This document shows, in pieces, positions 1 through 8,690 of a DNA stretch of 64,000 nucleotides. Origin of the DNA: Lentzea terrae (lineage in GTDB: Bacteria; Actinomycetota; Actinomycetes; Mycobacteriales; Pseudonocardiaceae); NCBI RefSeq assembly GCF_003265345.1, contig NZ_QFWW01000059.1, positions 124,001 through 188,000 on the forward strand. Reading direction: 5' to 3'. The position numbers were made by a program, and so were the translations under genes. The notes under the pieces are model-generated. The model was not told where the DNA came from and searched no databases. It saw only the letters and a list, made by a program, of their open reading frames with translations. Every line of letters begins with the position of its first letter. Position 1 is the first letter of the stretch.

Positions 1-726
1 ACCTACCGGACCGCGGACGTCGTGATCTCCACCAACGAGAGCTACCGCCAGGTCGCGCTCACCCGCGGCGGGAAGCGGCCGGAGGACGTGTTCGTGGTGC
101 GCAGCGCGCCCGCCGTCGAACGGTTCCGCGAGGTGCCGCCTGATCCGGCGTTGAAGCAGGGCAAGAAGCACATGCTGTGCTACCTCGGCGTGATGGGCCC
201 GCAGGACGGCGTCGACTACGCGCTGCGGGCGATCGCCGCGCTGCGCGACGAGCTCGACCGCACCGACTGGCACGCGGTGTTCGTCGGCGGCGGCGACACG
301 TTCGACGAGATGGTCGAGCTGTCGCGGCAGCTGGACCTGAGCGACCTGGTCACGTTCACCGGCCGCATCCCGGACGAGGAGCTGCTGACGGTGCTGTCCA
401 CCGCGGACGTCTGCCTGGCTCCGGACCCGTTGAACCCGTTGAACGACGTCTCGACGATGAACAAGATCATGGAGTACATGGCGATGGCCAAGCCCATCGT
501 GTCGTTCGACCTCGTCGAAGCCAAGGTCTCCGCGGGCGAGGCAGCGCTCTACGCGCGGCCCAACGACATCTCGGAGTTCGCGAAGCTCATCTCCGGGCTG
601 CTCGACGACCCCGAGGCGCGCGCCCGGATGGGGCAGCTCGGCCAGGAACGGGTGCGCGGACCGCTGTCCTGGGAGAACTCCCGGAAGGCGTTGCTCACGG
701 CCTACGAGGCGGCGGTCAGATCATGA
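1..726 (+). CDS. Glycosyltransferase family 4, C-terminal part (5' end outside window)
   Basis: The frame is open from base 1, so the N-terminal acceptor domain lies upstream of the window. The visible part is the nucleotide-sugar-binding half of a GT-B enzyme: a VFVGGG strand, a TFTGRIP turn, then a CLAPDP segment followed by NKIMEYMAMAKPIVSFD, the usual EX7E-type donor-binding region. It probably adds a sugar to a lipid-linked or surface glycan. The stop overlaps the next start as ATGA (723-726), so the two glycosyltransferases are translationally coupled. The acceptor and sugar cannot be told from this fragment. Confidence 0.88.
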   Translation, partial: TYRTADVVISTNESYRQVALTRGGKRPEDVFVVRSAPAVERFREVPPDPALKQGKKHMLCYLGVMGPQDGVDYALRAIAALRDELDRTDWHAVFVGGGDTFDEMVELSRQLDLSDLVTFTGRIPDEELLTVLSTADVCLAPDPLNPLNDVSTMNKIMEYMAMAKPIVSFDLVEAKVSAGEAALYARPNDISEFAKLISGLLDDPEARARMGQLGQERVRGPLSWENSRKALLTAYEAAVRS

Positions 727-2717
727 ACACGCCGGTCGCCGTGGTCATCGTGAGCTATCACAGCCAGGACGTCATCGGCGACTGCCTGGTCTCCCTCCCG
801 GACGACGTGCGCGTCATCGTCGTCGACAACGCGTCCACCGACGACACCGTCGCCGTCGTGCAACGAACGCTTCCCCGCGCGGAGATCATCCGCAACCCGG
901 TCAACGCCGGTTTCGCCGCCGGCGTGAACCTCGGCCTCAAGGCGGCCGCCGGCCACGACGTGCTGGTGCTCAACGCGGACATCCGGTTGCATCCCGGTGC
1001 GGTCGGCACGCTCCGCGAGGCGTTGGGCGACCGGAGCATCGTCGTGCCACGCCTGGTCGCGCCGGACGGCAGCCTGCAGCACTCGTTGCGGCGCGCGCCG
1101 AGCGTGCCGCGCGCGTTGGTCGACGCCCTGATCGGCGGGAACCGGGCCGGTCGGTTCGGGCTCGGTGAGACGATCACGGACCCGAAGCACTACACGCACG
1201 CCCGGTGCGCGGACTGGGCGACCGGCGCCGCGTGGCTGATCTCGCGCCACTGCGTCGACCAGATCGGGTTGCTGGACGAGCGGTACTTCCTCTACTCGGA
1301 GGAGACCGAGTACATGCTGCGGGCGGGCGGTGTGTGGTTCGAGCCGCGCGCGGTCGCCACCCACATCGGCGGTGAGGTGTCCACGTCACCGCGGTTGTAC
1401 TCGATCCTCAGCACGAACCGGGTGCGGCTGCACCGCGAACGCAAGGGCGCGTTCGCGGCGTTCTTCATGTGGCTCGCGGTGGTCGTCAACGACGTCATGC
1501 GGTCTCGCGACCCCAAGCACCGCAGGGCATTGCGCACCCTGTTCGGCATGCCCGCCTGGCCGCTGGACGAGACCGGACCCGCCTACGTGTGCTTCTCGGC
1601 GCAGGACTGGTGGTACCACAACCGGGCGCACTCGGACTTCCAGCTGCTGCGGCGCGTCGCCGAACACCGGAAGGTGTTGCTGGTCAACAGCATCGGCATG
1701 CGCATGCCGTCGCCGGGCAAGAGCACCCAGTTCCTGCGCCGCATCCTGCGCAAGGCCAAGAGTGTGGCGATGCTGGTGCGCAGGCCGTTGCCGAACTTCT
1801 ACGTGATGACGCCCCTGCCGTTGCCGTTCTACGGCAGTCCGTTGGTGCGCAAGCTGAACTCGGTCCTGGTGCGGTTCCAGGTGCGGGCGGTGTCGTGGTT
1901 CCTGCGCCTGGGCACGCCGGTCTTCGTGGTCACCATCCCCACCGCGTGGGACGTGGTGCAACCCATGCGCCGCAAGGGCTTGCTGTTCAACCGCAGCGAC
2001 CGGTTCTCGGCCTTCCCCGAGGCGGACCAGACCACGATCGCCGCGCTGGAGAACCAGCTGCTGTCCCGTTCGGACACCACGCTCTACGTCAGCCGCGCAC
2101 TGCTCGACGAGGAGAGCGGGCTGACCGGTGACCGCGCGCACTTCCTGGACCACGGCGTGGACCTCGACCACTTCACCCGGCGGACCGACCTGCCGGCCGA
2201 CATCGCGGCGATTCCCGGTCCGCGCATCGGTTTCTTCGGCGGCCTCGACGACTACCTCGTCGACTTCGACCTGCTCGAACGGGTCGCCGCCGAGTTCCCG
2301 GAGGCCTCCGTCGTCCTGGTCGGCGACACCAGCATCTCCATGGAGCGGTTCGAGAAGTACCCGAACCTGCACTGGCTCGGCTTCCGCGACTACGAGCAGA
2401 TCCCCGGCTACGGCTCGGCGTTCGACGTGGCGATGATGCCGTGGCAGGACAACGACTGGATCAAGCACGCGAACCCGATCAAGATGAAGGAGTACCTGGC
2501 GCTCGGCCTCGCCGTCGTGAGCACCGACTTCCCCGAGGTGCGGCGCTACTCCGACTTCATCCGGATCGCGCGGAACCACGACGAGTTCGTCGGCCTCGTC
2601 CGCCAGACGTTGCGCGACGGCGGCCCGAAGTCGCCGGAACAACGCCGCGCGGCCGTGCTGACCGCGTCCTGGGACTCCCGAGCACGCGAGCTCATGCGGC
2701 TCGCGGAAGAACGGTGA
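723..2717 (+). CDS. Fused glycosyltransferase: GT2 domain plus GT-B-like C-terminal domain (664 aa)
   Basis: The start is the ATG that overlaps the upstream stop. A longer open frame extends upstream but runs through the previous gene. Residues 1 to about 250 are a rhamnosyltransferase-like GT2 domain: VVIVSYHS, VVDNASTDDT, NPVNAGFAAGVN and the acceptor-side ATGAAWLISR with FLYSEETEY. From about residue 285 a second module resembles the GT-B glycosyltransferase that often makes 'DUF1972/GT1-like' sugar transfers: a PGPRIGFFGGLDDYLVDFDL strand, VVLVGDT, then an MMPWQDNDW and NPIKMKEYLALG donor-site region. One polypeptide could therefore add two consecutive sugars. It lies 4 bp upstream of the asparagine synthase, in the same operon. 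Confidence 0.85.
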   Translation: MNTPVAVVIVSYHSQDVIGDCLVSLPDDVRVIVVDNASTDDTVAVVQRTLPRAEIIRNPVNAGFAAGVNLGLKAAAGHDVLVLNADIRLHPGAVGTLREALGDRSIVVPRLVAPDGSLQHSLRRAPSVPRALVDALIGGNRAGRFGLGETITDPKHYTHARCADWATGAAWLISRHCVDQIGLLDERYFLYSEETEYMLRAGGVWFEPRAVATHIGGEVSTSPRLYSILSTNRVRLHRERKGAFAAFFMWLAVVVNDVMRSRDPKHRRALRTLFGMPAWPLDETGPAYVCFSAQDWWYHNRAHSDFQLLRRVAEHRKVLLVNSIGMRMPSPGKSTQFLRRILRKAKSVAMLVRRPLPNFYVMTPLPLPFYGSPLVRKLNSVLVRFQVRAVSWFLRLGTPVFVVTIPTAWDVVQPMRRKGLLFNRSDRFSAFPEADQTTIAALENQLLSRSDTTLYVSRALLDEESGLTGDRAHFLDHGVDLDHFTRRTDLPADIAAIPGPRIGFFGGLDDYLVDFDLLERVAAEFPEASVVLVGDTSISMERFEKYPNLHWLGFRDYEQIPGYGSAFDVAMMPWQDNDWIKHANPIKMKEYLALGLAVVSTDFPEVRRYSDFIRIARNHDEFVGLVRQTLRDGGPKSPEQRRAAVLTASWDSRARELMRLAEER

Positions 2718-2721
2718 CGAC

Positions 2722-4560
2722 ATGTGCGGAATCGCGGGCATCCGCCGGTTCGACGGCCGGGCCGCAGACCCCGGACTGCTGGCCGAGATGGCGAAGCTGC
2801 TGCACCACCGCGGCCCGGACGACAACGGCGTCTGGACCGAGGGGCCGGTCGGCTTCGCGCACACCCGGTTGTCGATCATCGACCTGGCCGGGTCGCCGCA
2901 GCCGATGGCCGGGGCGAGCGGGTCCACGCACATCGCGTTCAACGGCGAGATCCTCAACTACCGCTCGCTGCGGGACCAGCTGACCTACCCGTTCCGCACC
3001 ACCGGCGACACCGAAGTGCTGCTCGCGTTGTACGAGCAGCACGGCGCCGCTGGGATCAGCAAGCTGCGCGGGCAGTTCGCCTACGCACTGCACGACTCGA
3101 GCACCGGCGAGACGCACCTCGTGCGCGACCGGCTCGGCATCCTGCCGCTGTACTACTACCGCGACGACGAGCTCTTCGCGTTCGCCTCGGAGATCAAGGC
3201 GCTGCTGCCGGTGATCGGCACCCCCGAGATCGACGCCGAGAGCCTGCACGACTACCTGGCCCACCGCTCCGTCCCCGCGCCGTACACGCTGCTGCGCGGC
3301 GTGCGGAAGCTGCCGCAGGGCCACCACCTCGTGGTGGGCCGGGACGGATCGGTGCGGTCGGCCCCGTACTGGGAGCTGGCCCGCGAGCCGGACACGCTCG
3401 ACGTGTCGCCGGAGGAGGCCGTGCGGCTGCTCGACGAGGCGTTGACGTCGTCGGTGCGCGAAGCGCTGGTGGCCGACGTGCCGGTCGGCGCCTACCTCTC
3501 GGGTGGCGTCGACTCGTCGCTGATCACCGCGCTGGTGGCGCGTGAACGCGACGGCGCCGCACTGCACACGTTCTCCGCCGGCTTCGGTGACCCGCGGGTG
3601 GACGAGCTGCCGTGGGCGCGCAAGGTCGCGACCCTGCTCGGCACCGTGCACCACGACGTCGTCGTCACCGCGGGCGACTTCCGGGACAGCTGGGCGAAGC
3701 TGAGCTGGCACCGCGACGCGCCGCTGTCCGAACCGGCCGACGTTGCCGTGTTCCGGCTGGCCGAGCTGGCCCGCCGCGACGTGAAGGTGGTGCTGTCCGG
3801 CGAGGGCAGTGACGAGCTGTTCGGCGGCTATCCCAAGTACCGCTTCGCGCTGCCGACCCGCGTGGGCGGTCCCGGCGCGCTGCTGCGGCGACTGGAGCGG
3901 ATGCTGCCCGCGAGCAGGGCGAAGATGGGCATCGCGCTGCGCGCGCTGGCCGAACCGGGCCACGCGGAGCGGATGCGCGGCTGGTTCGCCCCGTTCACCG
4001 TGGCGGAACGCGCGGCGCTGCTCGGCGGGCCGGCCACGCGGTCCGTGCTGGCCCCGTACGAGAACGGCCGCGGTGACGCGTTGCGCCGCATGCTCTACGC
4101 CGACACCCACACCTGGCTCGCGGACAACCTGCTGGAGCGCGGCGACCGGATGTCGATGGCCGCGTCGCTGGAGCTGCGGCCGCCGTTCCTCGACCACCGG
4201 GTGGCCGAGCTCGCGTTCCGCCTGCCGAGCTCGGTGAAGGTGCGCGGCGGGATGACGAAGTGGGTGGTCAAGGAGCTCGCGCGGCGGCACCTGCCCGCCG
4301 ACGTGGTGGACCGCCCGAAGGTCGGGTTCAAGGTGCCGCTCGACGCGTGGTTCCGCGACGGCCTGCGCGACATGGCGTTCGACCTGCTGACCGGCCCGTC
4401 GTCCTTCGTCGGTGGCACCTTCTCCCAGCAGGCCGTCCGCGCGTTGCTCGACGACCACTCGTCGGGATCGCGCGACGAGCAGCCGCGGCTGTGGACGCTG
4501 CTGTCGCTCGAGGTGTGGCACCGCGAACTGTCCGGGCGGACAGTGGCAGGGCACCGCTGA
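2722..4560 (+). CDS. asnB: Asparagine synthase (glutamine-hydrolysing), 612 aa
   Basis: The protein begins MCGIAG, giving the processed N-terminal Cys2 nucleophile of class II glutamine amidotransferases; RGPDDNG and SFNGEI-like FNGEILNY follow in the glutaminase domain. The synthetase domain carries the ATP-pyrophosphatase loop LSGGVDSS (about residue 258) and LSGEGSDELFGGY. The family converts aspartate to asparagine. In surface-polysaccharide loci such genes are often assigned to amidating a uronic acid sugar or acceptor (inference here). It follows two glycosyltransferases at 4 bp and precedes an RmlC-like epimerase, so a glycan-tailoring role is more likely than bulk asparagine supply. 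Confidence 0.93.
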   Translation: MCGIAGIRRFDGRAADPGLLAEMAKLLHHRGPDDNGVWTEGPVGFAHTRLSIIDLAGSPQPMAGASGSTHIAFNGEILNYRSLRDQLTYPFRTTGDTEVLLALYEQHGAAGISKLRGQFAYALHDSSTGETHLVRDRLGILPLYYYRDDELFAFASEIKALLPVIGTPEIDAESLHDYLAHRSVPAPYTLLRGVRKLPQGHHLVVGRDGSVRSAPYWELAREPDTLDVSPEEAVRLLDEALTSSVREALVADVPVGAYLSGGVDSSLITALVARERDGAALHTFSAGFGDPRVDELPWARKVATLLGTVHHDVVVTAGDFRDSWAKLSWHRDAPLSEPADVAVFRLAELARRDVKVVLSGEGSDELFGGYPKYRFALPTRVGGPGALLRRLERMLPASRAKMGIALRALAEPGHAERMRGWFAPFTVAERAALLGGPATRSVLAPYENGRGDALRRMLYADTHTWLADNLLERGDRMSMAASLELRPPFLDHRVAELAFRLPSSVKVRGGMTKWVVKELARRHLPADVVDRPKVGFKVPLDAWFRDGLRDMAFDLLTGPSSFVGGTFSQQAVRALLDDHSSGSRDEQPRLWTLLSLEVWHRELSGRTVAGHR

Positions 4561-4579
4561 ACCCTGAAGGGGCCGGTAG

Positions 4580-5125
4580 ATGAAGGTCGAGACCACCAAG
4601 CTGGACGGGGTGCTCCTGTTCGTCCCGGAGCCGCACCACGACAGCCGTGGACTGTTCACCCGCACATTCGACGCGACCATCGCCGAGAACCACGGCTTGA
4701 TCGCGTCTTTCATTCAAGACAGCCAATCGCGATCTTGGCGGGGAACCATAAGAGGAATGCATGGCAGGGCGGGCCAGGGCGAGGCCAAATTGGTGCGCTG
4801 CGCACGCGGGGCAGTACACGACGTGATTGTCGATGCCCGTGCGGGATCGCCTACGTTCGGTGACACTCTGAACGTGGTCCTGGATGACGAGAGTTTCCTG
4901 ACGTTGTACGTCCCACCTGGGTTTCTGCACGGATTCCAGGCGATGACGGAAATCGCGGACGTGTGCTACCGCATAGATCGCGAACATGATCCGGCCGAGG
5001 ACCTCGCGGTCCGATACGACGATCCTGACCTGGGCATTCAATGGCCGCTACCCGCGGGCGAGATCAGCACCAGAGATCAGTCGGCCGGCAGCTGGGCAGA
5101 GTTGTGCGCACGACTTGATCAATAG
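4580..5125 (+). CDS. dTDP-4-dehydrorhamnose 3,5-epimerase family protein (RmlC-like cupin)
   Basis: 181 aa, the usual RmlC length. The RGMH motif supplies the catalytic His, VHDVIVDAR is the core strand, PPGFLHGF is the family signature, and YDDPDLGIQWP is the C-terminal substrate-side strand. In classical RmlC a second Tyr pair follows the YK strand; here that position reads REHDP, so epimerisation at C3 only, or another keto-sugar isomerisation, is possible. No rmlA, rmlB or rmlD is in view. Bases after about 4690 are visibly less GC-rich than the neighbours, which hints at a different history from asnB upstream. An AAGGGG ribosome site precedes the ATG. Confidence 0.85.
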   Translation: MKVETTKLDGVLLFVPEPHHDSRGLFTRTFDATIAENHGLIASFIQDSQSRSWRGTIRGMHGRAGQGEAKLVRCARGAVHDVIVDARAGSPTFGDTLNVVLDDESFLTLYVPPGFLHGFQAMTEIADVCYRIDREHDPAEDLAVRYDDPDLGIQWPLPAGEISTRDQSAGSWAELCARLDQ

Positions 5126-5148
5126 CGACAGTTGTGTTCTTGAAACCT

Positions 5149-5211
5149 CATCGTTATCGTTCCGCGGGTCCACAGGGGGCATGTCAAATTGACATAGATC
5201 CGACAACGATG
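5149..5211. repeat. Nested inverted repeats upstream of the first beta-helix lipoprotein
   Basis: An outer pair, CATCGTTATCG at 5149-5159 and CGACAACGATG at 5201-5211, can pair with one mismatch. Between them is a perfect odd palindrome, ATGTCAA-A-TTGACAT (5181-5195), whose right arm also contains a TTGACA hexamer. The element sits in the 98-bp gap between the RmlC-like gene and the lipoprotein at 5224. It could be a regulator-binding site or an attenuating hairpin; no U-tract follows, so a simple terminator is less likely. Confidence 0.5.
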
Positions 5212-5223
5212 GAGTAACTTCTG

Positions 5224-6225
5224 ATGCGACGGGTCCTCCTGTCCGCACTGCTCGCCGGAGTCACGGCAGCGACCGTGACGGCGTGCCAGCAGAGCGATGC
5301 GGCTCCCGGCACGCCGACATCGAGCACAACGAGTTCCTCGGCCGAGACGACGACGACAACGACGACGACCGAGAGCTCTTCGGCCGCGCCCACGACGACC
5401 GCGAAGCCGACCACCACGACCACCCAGAAGCCGGTCGTCACCCTGCCCACGAGTGGCGGCCGATGCACCGCGTTCCCCACCCCGGCCTGCACCGGGGTCC
5501 CCGCCGGCACCGCGCTCACGAAGATGGAGCTCGGGGAGGGCGGCGCGGTCAAGGTCACCCAGCCCGGCACCGTCATCGACGGCAGGCACGTCACAGGTGA
5601 CCTGGTGATCAACGCCGACAACGTGGTCGTGCGCAACAGCCAGATCGACGGCGCCGTGGTCAACGAGGACGGCGCGCGCAGGCAGTACACGTACTCGATC
5701 ACCGACTCCACCGTCGGGCCGGCGAGCGGCTGCCTGACCGCACCCGCCATCGGCATGGGCAGGTACACCGCCACCCGCGTGCACGTCCGCGGTCACGGCG
5801 ACGGTTTCCGCGCCTCGGGCGACGCCATCCGGATCGACGACTCGTACGTCAAGCTCTGCTCGAACCCCGGAGACCACTCCGACGGCATCCAGCAGTACCA
5901 GACCGGCGGCGGCCTGGTGATCAACCACACGACGTTCGACCAGCGCTCGGCCACGTCCGTGACAGCGCCGATCGACATCATGGACTCCCAGTCCAGGGAC
6001 GTCACGATCACCAACAACCTGGTGATGGGCGGCACGTACAGCGTCTACTTCCGCAACACCACCGGCACGCGGGTCTTCCACAACAACCGGGTGGTCGACA
6101 AGTCCTGGATCTACGGTCCGACCGAGGCCGACTGCGGCCTGATCGACTGGTCGGGCAACACCATCGTCACCATCGACGGCAACTACAACGTGACGTCGAC
6201 GGTCGGTCCCTGGAACTGCAAGTAA
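5224..6225 (+). CDS. Secreted beta-helix lipoprotein (333 aa)
   Basis: A signal peptide ends in the lipobox VTAC (Cys21), so the protein should be diacylglyceryl-anchored on the outer face of the membrane. Residues 25-75 form a Ser/Thr-rich, probably glycosylated linker. The rest has the repeating short-strand pattern of a right-handed parallel beta-helix (pectate-lyase-like fold), for example VINADNVVVRNSQIDGAVV and VTITNNLVMGG, with DHSDGIQQY, which resembles the DGI motif of glycan lyases. It probably binds or cleaves a polysaccharide at the cell surface. The gene is paralogous to the one at 6273. Substrate and activity are unknown. Confidence 0.82.
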   Translation: MRRVLLSALLAGVTAATVTACQQSDAAPGTPTSSTTSSSAETTTTTTTTESSSAAPTTTAKPTTTTTQKPVVTLPTSGGRCTAFPTPACTGVPAGTALTKMELGEGGAVKVTQPGTVIDGRHVTGDLVINADNVVVRNSQIDGAVVNEDGARRQYTYSITDSTVGPASGCLTAPAIGMGRYTATRVHVRGHGDGFRASGDAIRIDDSYVKLCSNPGDHSDGIQQYQTGGGLVINHTTFDQRSATSVTAPIDIMDSQSRDVTITNNLVMGGTYSVYFRNTTGTRVFHNNRVVDKSWIYGPTEADCGLIDWSGNTIVTIDGNYNVTSTVGPWNCK

Positions 6226-6243
6226 CCCCCGACTCCCCGCTTC

Positions 6244-6273
6244 AGGACACACACAGTTTTAGGACTCACACAG
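6244..6273 (+). repeat. Short direct repeat AGGAC(A/T)CACACAG
   Basis: Two copies of a 13-mer (6244-6256 and 6261-6273) differ at one base and lie 17 bp apart. The second runs into the GTG start of the following lipoprotein. The AGGA core of the second copy could act as its ribosome site. This may be slippage in the 47-bp intergenic gap; no further role is evident. Confidence 0.45.
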
Positions 6274-7298
6274 TGGCGACTATTCGCATTCGCAATGGCG
6301 TGCTGGCCGCGGCGGGCCTTGCCGCACTGACCGCCTGCGGCCCCGTCCAGGCGATCGGCAACCCGATCGCGCCCTCCACGAGCATCACCACCGAGACGAC
6401 GGCGTCCTCCTCCCCCGCCTCGTCGTCGTCCTCGGTGGCTCCCACCACGACCACGACCACGGCACCCGGATCGCCGACGGCGACCGCCAAGCCCACGGCC
6501 ACGGCCCAGCCGCCGATGACCGGGTTCCCCAACGCCTCCAACACCGGCGTCCCCGCGGGCACGGTGCTGCAGGTCGTCGACGGCGACAAGACGTTCAACG
6601 TCGACAACCAGGTGATCACCGGCCTCGAGTTCCGCGGCTTCGTGACCGTGACAGCGCGCAACGTGACGATCCGCAACAGCGTCTTCCGCGGCCGGGCGAC
6701 CACGTCGAACGGCGCCCTGCTCAACACCGAGCGCGGCTCGGGCACCGTCATCGAGAACTCCGAGTTCGCACCGTCGAACCCGTCGGCGACGCTCGACGGC
6801 CTGTGGACCAAGAACACGAGCATCTTCCGCAGCAACATCCACGGCGCCGTGGACGGGGTGAAGGCCAACAGCAACACCCTGATCCAGGACTCCTACATCC
6901 ACGACATGACCTGGTTCGCGTCCGACCCGAACCAGGGCGGCGGCCCCACGCACAACGACGGCGTGCAGTCGTTCGGCGGTGAGTCCAACGTGACGCTGCG
7001 GCACAACACGATCGACATGTCCACCACGAAGAACGCCAACGCCGCGCTGCAGTCCTCCGCGTCGAACACGCGCGTGGAGAACAACCTGCTCGACGGCGGA
7101 GGCTGCACGCTGAACTTCAACCACGTGGTCACGGGCGGCAAGCTGACCGGCCTCGCGGTGGTGAACAACCGGTTCGGCCGCAACACCTTCTTCAACTGCC
7201 CGATCCTGCTGAGCACCCAGTCGGTCCTGTCCGAGAACACCGGGAACGTCTGGAGCGACACCGGGACGCCCATCCCCGCCGCCCAGGTGCACGACTGA
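6273..7298 (+). CDS. Second secreted beta-helix lipoprotein (341 aa, GTG start)
   Basis: The GTG start gives a clean signal peptide ending in the lipobox LTAC, followed by a Ser/Thr-rich linker to about residue 85. The body is another right-handed beta-helix, with rungs such as VTARNVTIRNSVFRG and VTLRHNTIDMS and an HNDGVQSFGG segment equivalent to the DGI region of the preceding protein. The two proteins have the same architecture and probably arose by duplication. Being exported and placed between the sugar genes and the Wzy polymerase, they likely act on or bind the glycan made here (inference). Confidence 0.82.
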   Translation: MATIRIRNGVLAAAGLAALTACGPVQAIGNPIAPSTSITTETTASSSPASSSSSVAPTTTTTTAPGSPTATAKPTATAQPPMTGFPNASNTGVPAGTVLQVVDGDKTFNVDNQVITGLEFRGFVTVTARNVTIRNSVFRGRATTSNGALLNTERGSGTVIENSEFAPSNPSATLDGLWTKNTSIFRSNIHGAVDGVKANSNTLIQDSYIHDMTWFASDPNQGGGPTHNDGVQSFGGESNVTLRHNTIDMSTTKNANAALQSSASNTRVENNLLDGGGCTLNFNHVVTGGKLTGLAVVNNRFGRNTFFNCPILLSTQSVLSENTGNVWSDTGTPIPAAQVHD

Positions 7299-7312
7299 GT
7301 TCTCCCCCCAAA

Positions 7313-7344
7313 GCCGCGCCGCGCTGCGTCACCCGCGGCGCGGC
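7313..7344. terminator. GC-rich hairpin between convergent genes
   Basis: GCCGCGCCGCG (7313-7323) pairs with CGCGGCGCGGC (7334-7344). It lies just after the plus-strand lipoprotein stop (7298) and overlaps the last codons of the minus-strand Wzy-like gene (stop at 7329), so it probably serves the plus-strand transcript. Confidence 0.6.
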
Positions 7345-8690
7345 GCGGCGTCCGCGGCCGGCGGAGGTGCGCCGGCAGGAGGACGCGGCACCGGTCCACC
7401 GCCGGAAACGGTGACCCGCATCAGCGCACCGGTGCACCCGATCAGGATGAACATCAGGCCGGTGACGGTGTGGAACGAGATCAGGTCGAACGTCGCGGAC
7501 CCGATCAGCGGCACCACGAGGCTGGCGGCGAGCGCCAGGGCGAGGTGCTGTCCGGTCACCTCCCGGCTGAGGTACCGCACCCGCAGCGTCACGTAGAACG
7601 CGGTCAGGATGAGCGCGACGAACGCGACCAGGCCGACGACGCCTTCCTGGACCAGCGTGTACAGGTACTGGTTGTCGAAGATCTGGTGCTTCGGCGCGTA
7701 CCAGGTGCCGACGCCGCGGCCGAACCAGAGGTTCTTGCTGATCTCCGCCATCGCCGCCGCGTAGTCGTGGGTGCGCCACTTGATGCTCTCGTCGCGGCCG
7801 AAGTTCTCGAAGAGGCCGTAGAACGTGCTCAGCAGACCGGGAACGGTCACCTGGATCACGGCCAGGAAGGCCAGACCGATTCCGAGTGCCTGCAGCCGGC
7901 GGCGGACCGACCAGCCGAGGAACAGCACGAAACCCACACCGCCGACGCTGAGCACCGCCGAGCGGGAGATGGACATCATGATCCCGAGCGCGATCAGGCC
8001 CGCGCACACCCACCAGCGCAGCGCGGGTTCACCGCGGTGCTTGGCCTGGAACCCGTAGTGCGCGGCGATCGGCAGCACCATGGCCATCAGCACGCCGAAC
8101 TCGATCGCGTGCCCGGTGGTGCCCGCGACGCGGGTCAGCGTCGCGCGTTCGAACGTGTTCTCCAGGATCGAGGTGTAGCGCAGTCCCGGCACCGCGAGGT
8201 ACTCGGTCAGGTCGAACTTGAACATGAACTGGAACGCGCCGACGATCGCGACGCCCGCGCCGGAGACGACGACGGTCTTCAGCACGAAGTCGATGCGCTC
8301 GCGGGAGCGCACGCCGTCGCAGATGCCCAGTGCCATGCCGGCGTTGGCGATGACGAGCACGGCCGCGTGGTCCATCAGCCGCAGTTCGTCGGCGGGCAGG
8401 TAGCGGTAGGCGGCGAAGCCGTAGTTGATCATCAACGCGACCAGGTACCAGAACAGCACGGTGCGCACCCCGTTGCGCCCCTTCGCCATGCCCAGCGTGG
8501 TGGTCATCTGCGCGCACAGCCAGAGCATGCCGATGCCGAGGCTCGCCACGTCGGCCGGCGTCAGCGAGAGCGGAATGCCGCGCAGCACCAGCCGGGCCGG
8601 GGTCAGCATCAGGACGACCGTCAGCACCGCGGCCAGCGTCGCGGCGTCCGCGCGGCGCCCGGTCGGCGGGAGGAACTCCGTGGGCGCCAT
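7329..8690 (-). CDS. O-antigen ligase/polymerase-like membrane protein (Wzy-like), 453 aa
   Basis: An almost wholly hydrophobic protein with roughly ten to twelve membrane segments. A large soluble loop around residues 300-350 has the Wzy/WaaL-type pattern (KWRTHDYAAAMAEISKNLWFGRGVG followed by FDNQYLYTLVQEG). The C-terminus is a Pro/Ala-rich cytosolic tail. The start is the ATG overlapping the upstream stop by one base (TGATG). It most likely polymerises or ligates lipid-linked repeat units on the outer face. It is co-transcribed with the Wzz-like gene upstream, the classic polymerase/chain-length partner. Confidence 0.85.
   Translation of the reverse strand: MAPTEFLPPTGRRADAATLAAVLTVVLMLTPARLVLRGIPLSLTPADVASLGIGMLWLCAQMTTTLGMAKGRNGVRTVLFWYLVALMINYGFAAYRYLPADELRLMDHAAVLVIANAGMALGICDGVRSRERIDFVLKTVVVSGAGVAIVGAFQFMFKFDLTEYLAVPGLRYTSILENTFERATLTRVAGTTGHAIEFGVLMAMVLPIAAHYGFQAKHRGEPALRWWVCAGLIALGIMMSISRSAVLSVGGVGFVLFLGWSVRRRLQALGIGLAFLAVIQVTVPGLLSTFYGLFENFGRDESIKWRTHDYAAAMAEISKNLWFGRGVGTWYAPKHQIFDNQYLYTLVQEGVVGLVAFVALILTAFYVTLRVRYLSREVTGQHLALALAASLVVPLIGSATFDLISFHTVTGLMFILIGCTGALMRVTVSGGGPVPRPPAGAPPPAADAAPRRG

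Noticed and set aside
177-722. Long in-frame extension upstream of the fused glycosyltransferase
   Set aside because: It runs antiphase through the coding region of the previous glycosyltransferase and has no ribosome site; the ATG overlapping the upstream stop is the natural start.
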